Shown here piece by piece: positions 61,488-64,000 of a stretch of 64,000 bases of DNA. Under the pieces are notes generated by a model, which was not told the DNA's origin, did not search any database, and was given only the letters and a program-made list of their open reading frames with translations. The DNA is taken from positions 2,653,001 through 2,717,000 of the forward strand of contig JALDNG010000016.1 of NCBI GenBank assembly GCA_024349245.1, written 5' to 3'. Made by a program: the position numbers and the translations under genes. Numbering within the stretch: position 1 is the stretch's first letter; every line of letters starts with the position of its first letter. The DNA is from Neodontobutis hainanensis. Lineage: Eukaryota; Chordata; Actinopteri; Gobiiformes; Odontobutidae.

Positions 61488-62115
61488 GTCAGTGTCCTGT
61501 GTCCTGTTTACACACAACCCAACCAGTGATTGGGTTTCTTTGATTTTTACAATTGTGAAACTTTAGAAATGGATTGAAATGAAGTGCACTCTATCATTCC
61601 ATCCTTTAGTAGAAAGTAGAAAGACGATAAGAACAAAAATACCTTAAAATACTGCATTGTTTTAATTGGGCAACAGAGAATCTTCAGTAGTTTGCTCAGT
61701 TTTGTCCTCTAAATTTACAGTCAAATATTTCTAAAGAGTTGCCCTCAGTGTTTTTTCCACGGTTGACTTTTTGGTATAACCCTGAAAACGTAACACAGAA
61801 AAACTTTACATACAACAATATTGAGTGGGTTTAATTTCAAGAAGTAGGAGTAAAAGTATCAGAACTTAATGCATATGAAATGACGTTCTTTAATATTAGA
61901 AAATGTTTGAATGCCTTTAAAGATCCAAAAACGCATTTAAAAATCATCTGACTGAATAGTTAACTGATTACATGCAAAAATCAAAGTCTTGGAGTCTAAA
62001 ACGGAGACTAATCAAGTATCGACATGAATATGTTATTTCCCACAGGTGCAAGTTTCTGCTCAAATTTTTACCTTGAACAAAGTGTACAAACAAAATGTCT
62101 GCTGTGTTTCCTTAG

Positions 62116-62164
62116 CTACCGTCAAATCCTCCATTGCCCTTTCAATTCTCCGATGAGTCTCAAG
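62116..62164 (+). CDS. adam12: possible further ADAM12-like tail exon (49 bp)
   Basis: A good acceptor (gctgtgtttccttag) is followed by 16 codons in the phase left by the previous exon: LPSNPPLPFQFSDESQ, then one base of a Gly or Ala codon. The donor is gtttac, which is weak. PSNPPLP resembles the NPP...PLP block of the mammalian ADAM12 tail. Supported only by phase, acceptor and composition; it could be chance. Confidence 0.4.
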
Positions 62165-63980
62165 GTTTACCTCACGCATCACATATATCTTGTGCCAACT
62201 AGAAAGTCAAATACCTCACCTTACTTGCACTGTGGCTTGAGCTGTGTTTTTTACACCACAGTAAAATGAATTGAAGGCAGTGGCATAGAACTTTGAGCTG
62301 AGGAATTTATCTCAAAACCTATGCTTTGAAAATGATGTATGGTAATGAGAAATATATGTAAATTTCAGTTAATGGTTTCAGCAGCTATAGGTATGGTCAT
62401 TAAATTTTGGTTGGAAGCTGAAACCTGCTATAATTCCCTTCAGCCCGCACATATCGATTGCAAAATTCAATGGGTCTGTTTTGCAGTAACCCGACTCCTG
62501 AGTAAGGTGCACATTTCTGCTGAGCTGGCTGTATGGGCTGCAGTGGAGATAGTAAATCCATCTGTCTGCTCTCTCCCCACTTCCAAATCCCAAGACTTGT
62601 TGGCAGGGACTTGCTTTTGCAGTGAGAGGATGGCTCAAAGAAAGCAGCAGATGTTTGAGAAGACATTAGCTCAGTGATGTGACACTTCGTTATATAGTGA
62701 TCGTGACACCTTATACATCTTTATACTTGATTAATTATTCTGGTGAGCTCTCTCTGTCCAAATCAGTCACTGCAGCATATCCCCATTTACAACAACGACC
62801 GTGTGCCAACTCGAAATGCACTTTAGCTGAAAGGCCGGCGTTTGTTTTATAAATAAGACGCTCACTGGCTTGCCAAAACAATGCGATCATCTAATATCAC
62901 CCGGCTCAATTTGCTTCACTAAAACAGATTTAGGAACGAAGGTCAAAAATTCAAATAAGAGGCCATACAAAAAAGGATGTACAGGATGAAAAGAAAAAGA
63001 TGAAATGGCTTGTTTTACTCACAAAACTCACCCGCAGTCTATGCTAATACACCTTTTTGTAAATGTCTTACTGCATTGCATTAATGTTGAGGAAAAAAAG
63101 TCAATGCTGCATATATTACATTAAAGCAGTATATGAAAGCAAGCAGCGTGAGAGCAGCATGACACTTGTTGAATATATTTCTGCCGGATGAATATGTTAC
63201 CTGTGGAGTGGAATATAGGTGAAGCAAGTATGCTGTAACATCCTCGCTCTAGGTTAGCGCTGTGAACCACGAGCCGCTCCATCACACGGTTGGATGAGTG
63301 AGAACTATACCTCTCTAAAATGTCATTTTTACAGGAACTCGGAAAAATAGCTTTGCTTTTGGCCCCGGACAACGACGCATTTTTCAGTTTCTCCCGTGGC
63401 TTTCTGAAAGGTGCTCATAAGCCCAGAGCTCATAGATCTTTCTCAAGCCACAGAGGACAGTGCAATCCTTCATTTTGAATTAAGCCATGTGAGCAGCACC
63501 AAATGTCTCGCACAACAACGTGATGCCAAGAGAGGCATTACAATCCACATGGGCCCAGGATCTTTGGTGCATTCGAGTGGACGCATCTGTTCGTTTACAT
63601 CTTTGTTTTCCACTTTGTTTTGCCGGATAAAGATTTATTTTCCATTTAAAGGAACATGGCAAGGATTTTTCTGTCATTTGCTCACTGTTTGAATACAACA
63701 AACACATTGTTATGTAGCATATTCCTCTGTGTTGCTTAAAACTTAATGAAATAGATTCATTCTTTAATCACTGTTATGTCACTTAGAAAAGAAGAACTTT
63801 AGATTTTTTCCGACAACATAATGGCTGCTCTGATGAACAGGATTTCTAGGTCCAGCCAGGGGCAAGAGTAGCCGTGATTTTTTCTTTTCCCTATTCTATA
63901 CAAAAAAGTTAGTCTAGTACTCTGTTGCTTGCATTCCGTTTCAAGGGCGGGGTTTACAAGAGGAACGGGAGGAGTTTCAG

Positions 63981-64000
63981 CACCTCCAAGTCCAAGGTCA
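63981..64000 (+). CDS. adam12: possible start of another tail exon, cut by window end
   Basis: gtttcag at 63974-63980 could be an acceptor. If the candidate exon ending at 62164 (phase 1) is real, the next codons read A-P-P-S-P-R-S, proline-rich as expected. The pyrimidine tract is poor (purine-rich upstream) and only 20 bases are visible. Confidence 0.2.

Larger units (their letters stand above)
61488..64000. other. 3' intron(s); only weak exon candidates
   Basis: The donor at 61488 opens an intron. Apart from the candidates at 62116-62164 and 63981, no coding stretch, stop codon context or clear polyadenylation region could be assigned, so the gene end is taken to lie outside. Confidence 0.55.

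Noticed and set aside
63841..63900. Acceptor-like gatttctag at about 63849 as a tail exon
   Set aside because: The resulting reading is not proline-rich and runs into a stop without resembling an ADAM12 C-terminus.

Overview
This is vertebrate nuclear DNA, almost certainly from a ray-finned (teleost) fish. It is AT-rich and mostly non-coding. Short exons with canonical GT/AG sites are separated by introns of about 0.1 to 10 kb. The interspersed repeats are of teleost types: tRNA-derived SINEs, Penelope-like elements, Tc1/mariner and hAT DNA transposons. No bacterial operon, CRISPR array, rRNA or tRNA gene was seen.

The one recognisable gene is on the + strand. It is an ADAM-family metalloprotease-disintegrin whose conceptual protein follows ADAM12 (meltrin alpha) through every domain. 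Eighteen exons between 23382 and 61487 join without a frame break into 775 codons. In order these give most of the prodomain with its cysteine-switch Cys, a furin site (RHKR) split by an intron, and the reprolysin zinc protease with HELGHNFGMNHD and a Met-turn. They are followed by the disintegrin domain, the cysteine-rich domain, the EGF-like module, one transmembrane helix and a proline-rich cytoplasmic tail. The signal peptide and first prodomain exons are not in the window and should lie to the left. The last tail exon(s) and 3' UTR are partly or wholly to the right; two weak candidates are at 62116-62164 and at the right edge (63981).

Layout: 1-23381 is one large intron or part of one, with no gene found. 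It holds a short non-autonomous hAT element with a perfect 8-bp target duplication (4863-5570), four SINE copies, an inverted-repeat (foldback-like) structure interrupted by one of those SINEs (16048-16857), and a decayed Penelope-like element (about 20711-21665). From 23382 to 37239 come the prodomain and protease exons, with a small Penelope-derived insertion (29533-30086) in one intron. 37240-47303 is a 10 kb intron carrying two SINEs and DNA-transposon scraps. 47304-56521 carries the disintegrin, cysteine-rich and EGF exons. 56522-58744 is an intron filled mostly by a decayed Tc1-like element on the minus strand. 58745-61487 holds the transmembrane and tail exons.

No new gene system was found. 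The more unusual observations concern transposon structure and possible alternative splicing of the ADAM12-like gene. All family assignments are from reading the sequence and recall of family features; no search was run.
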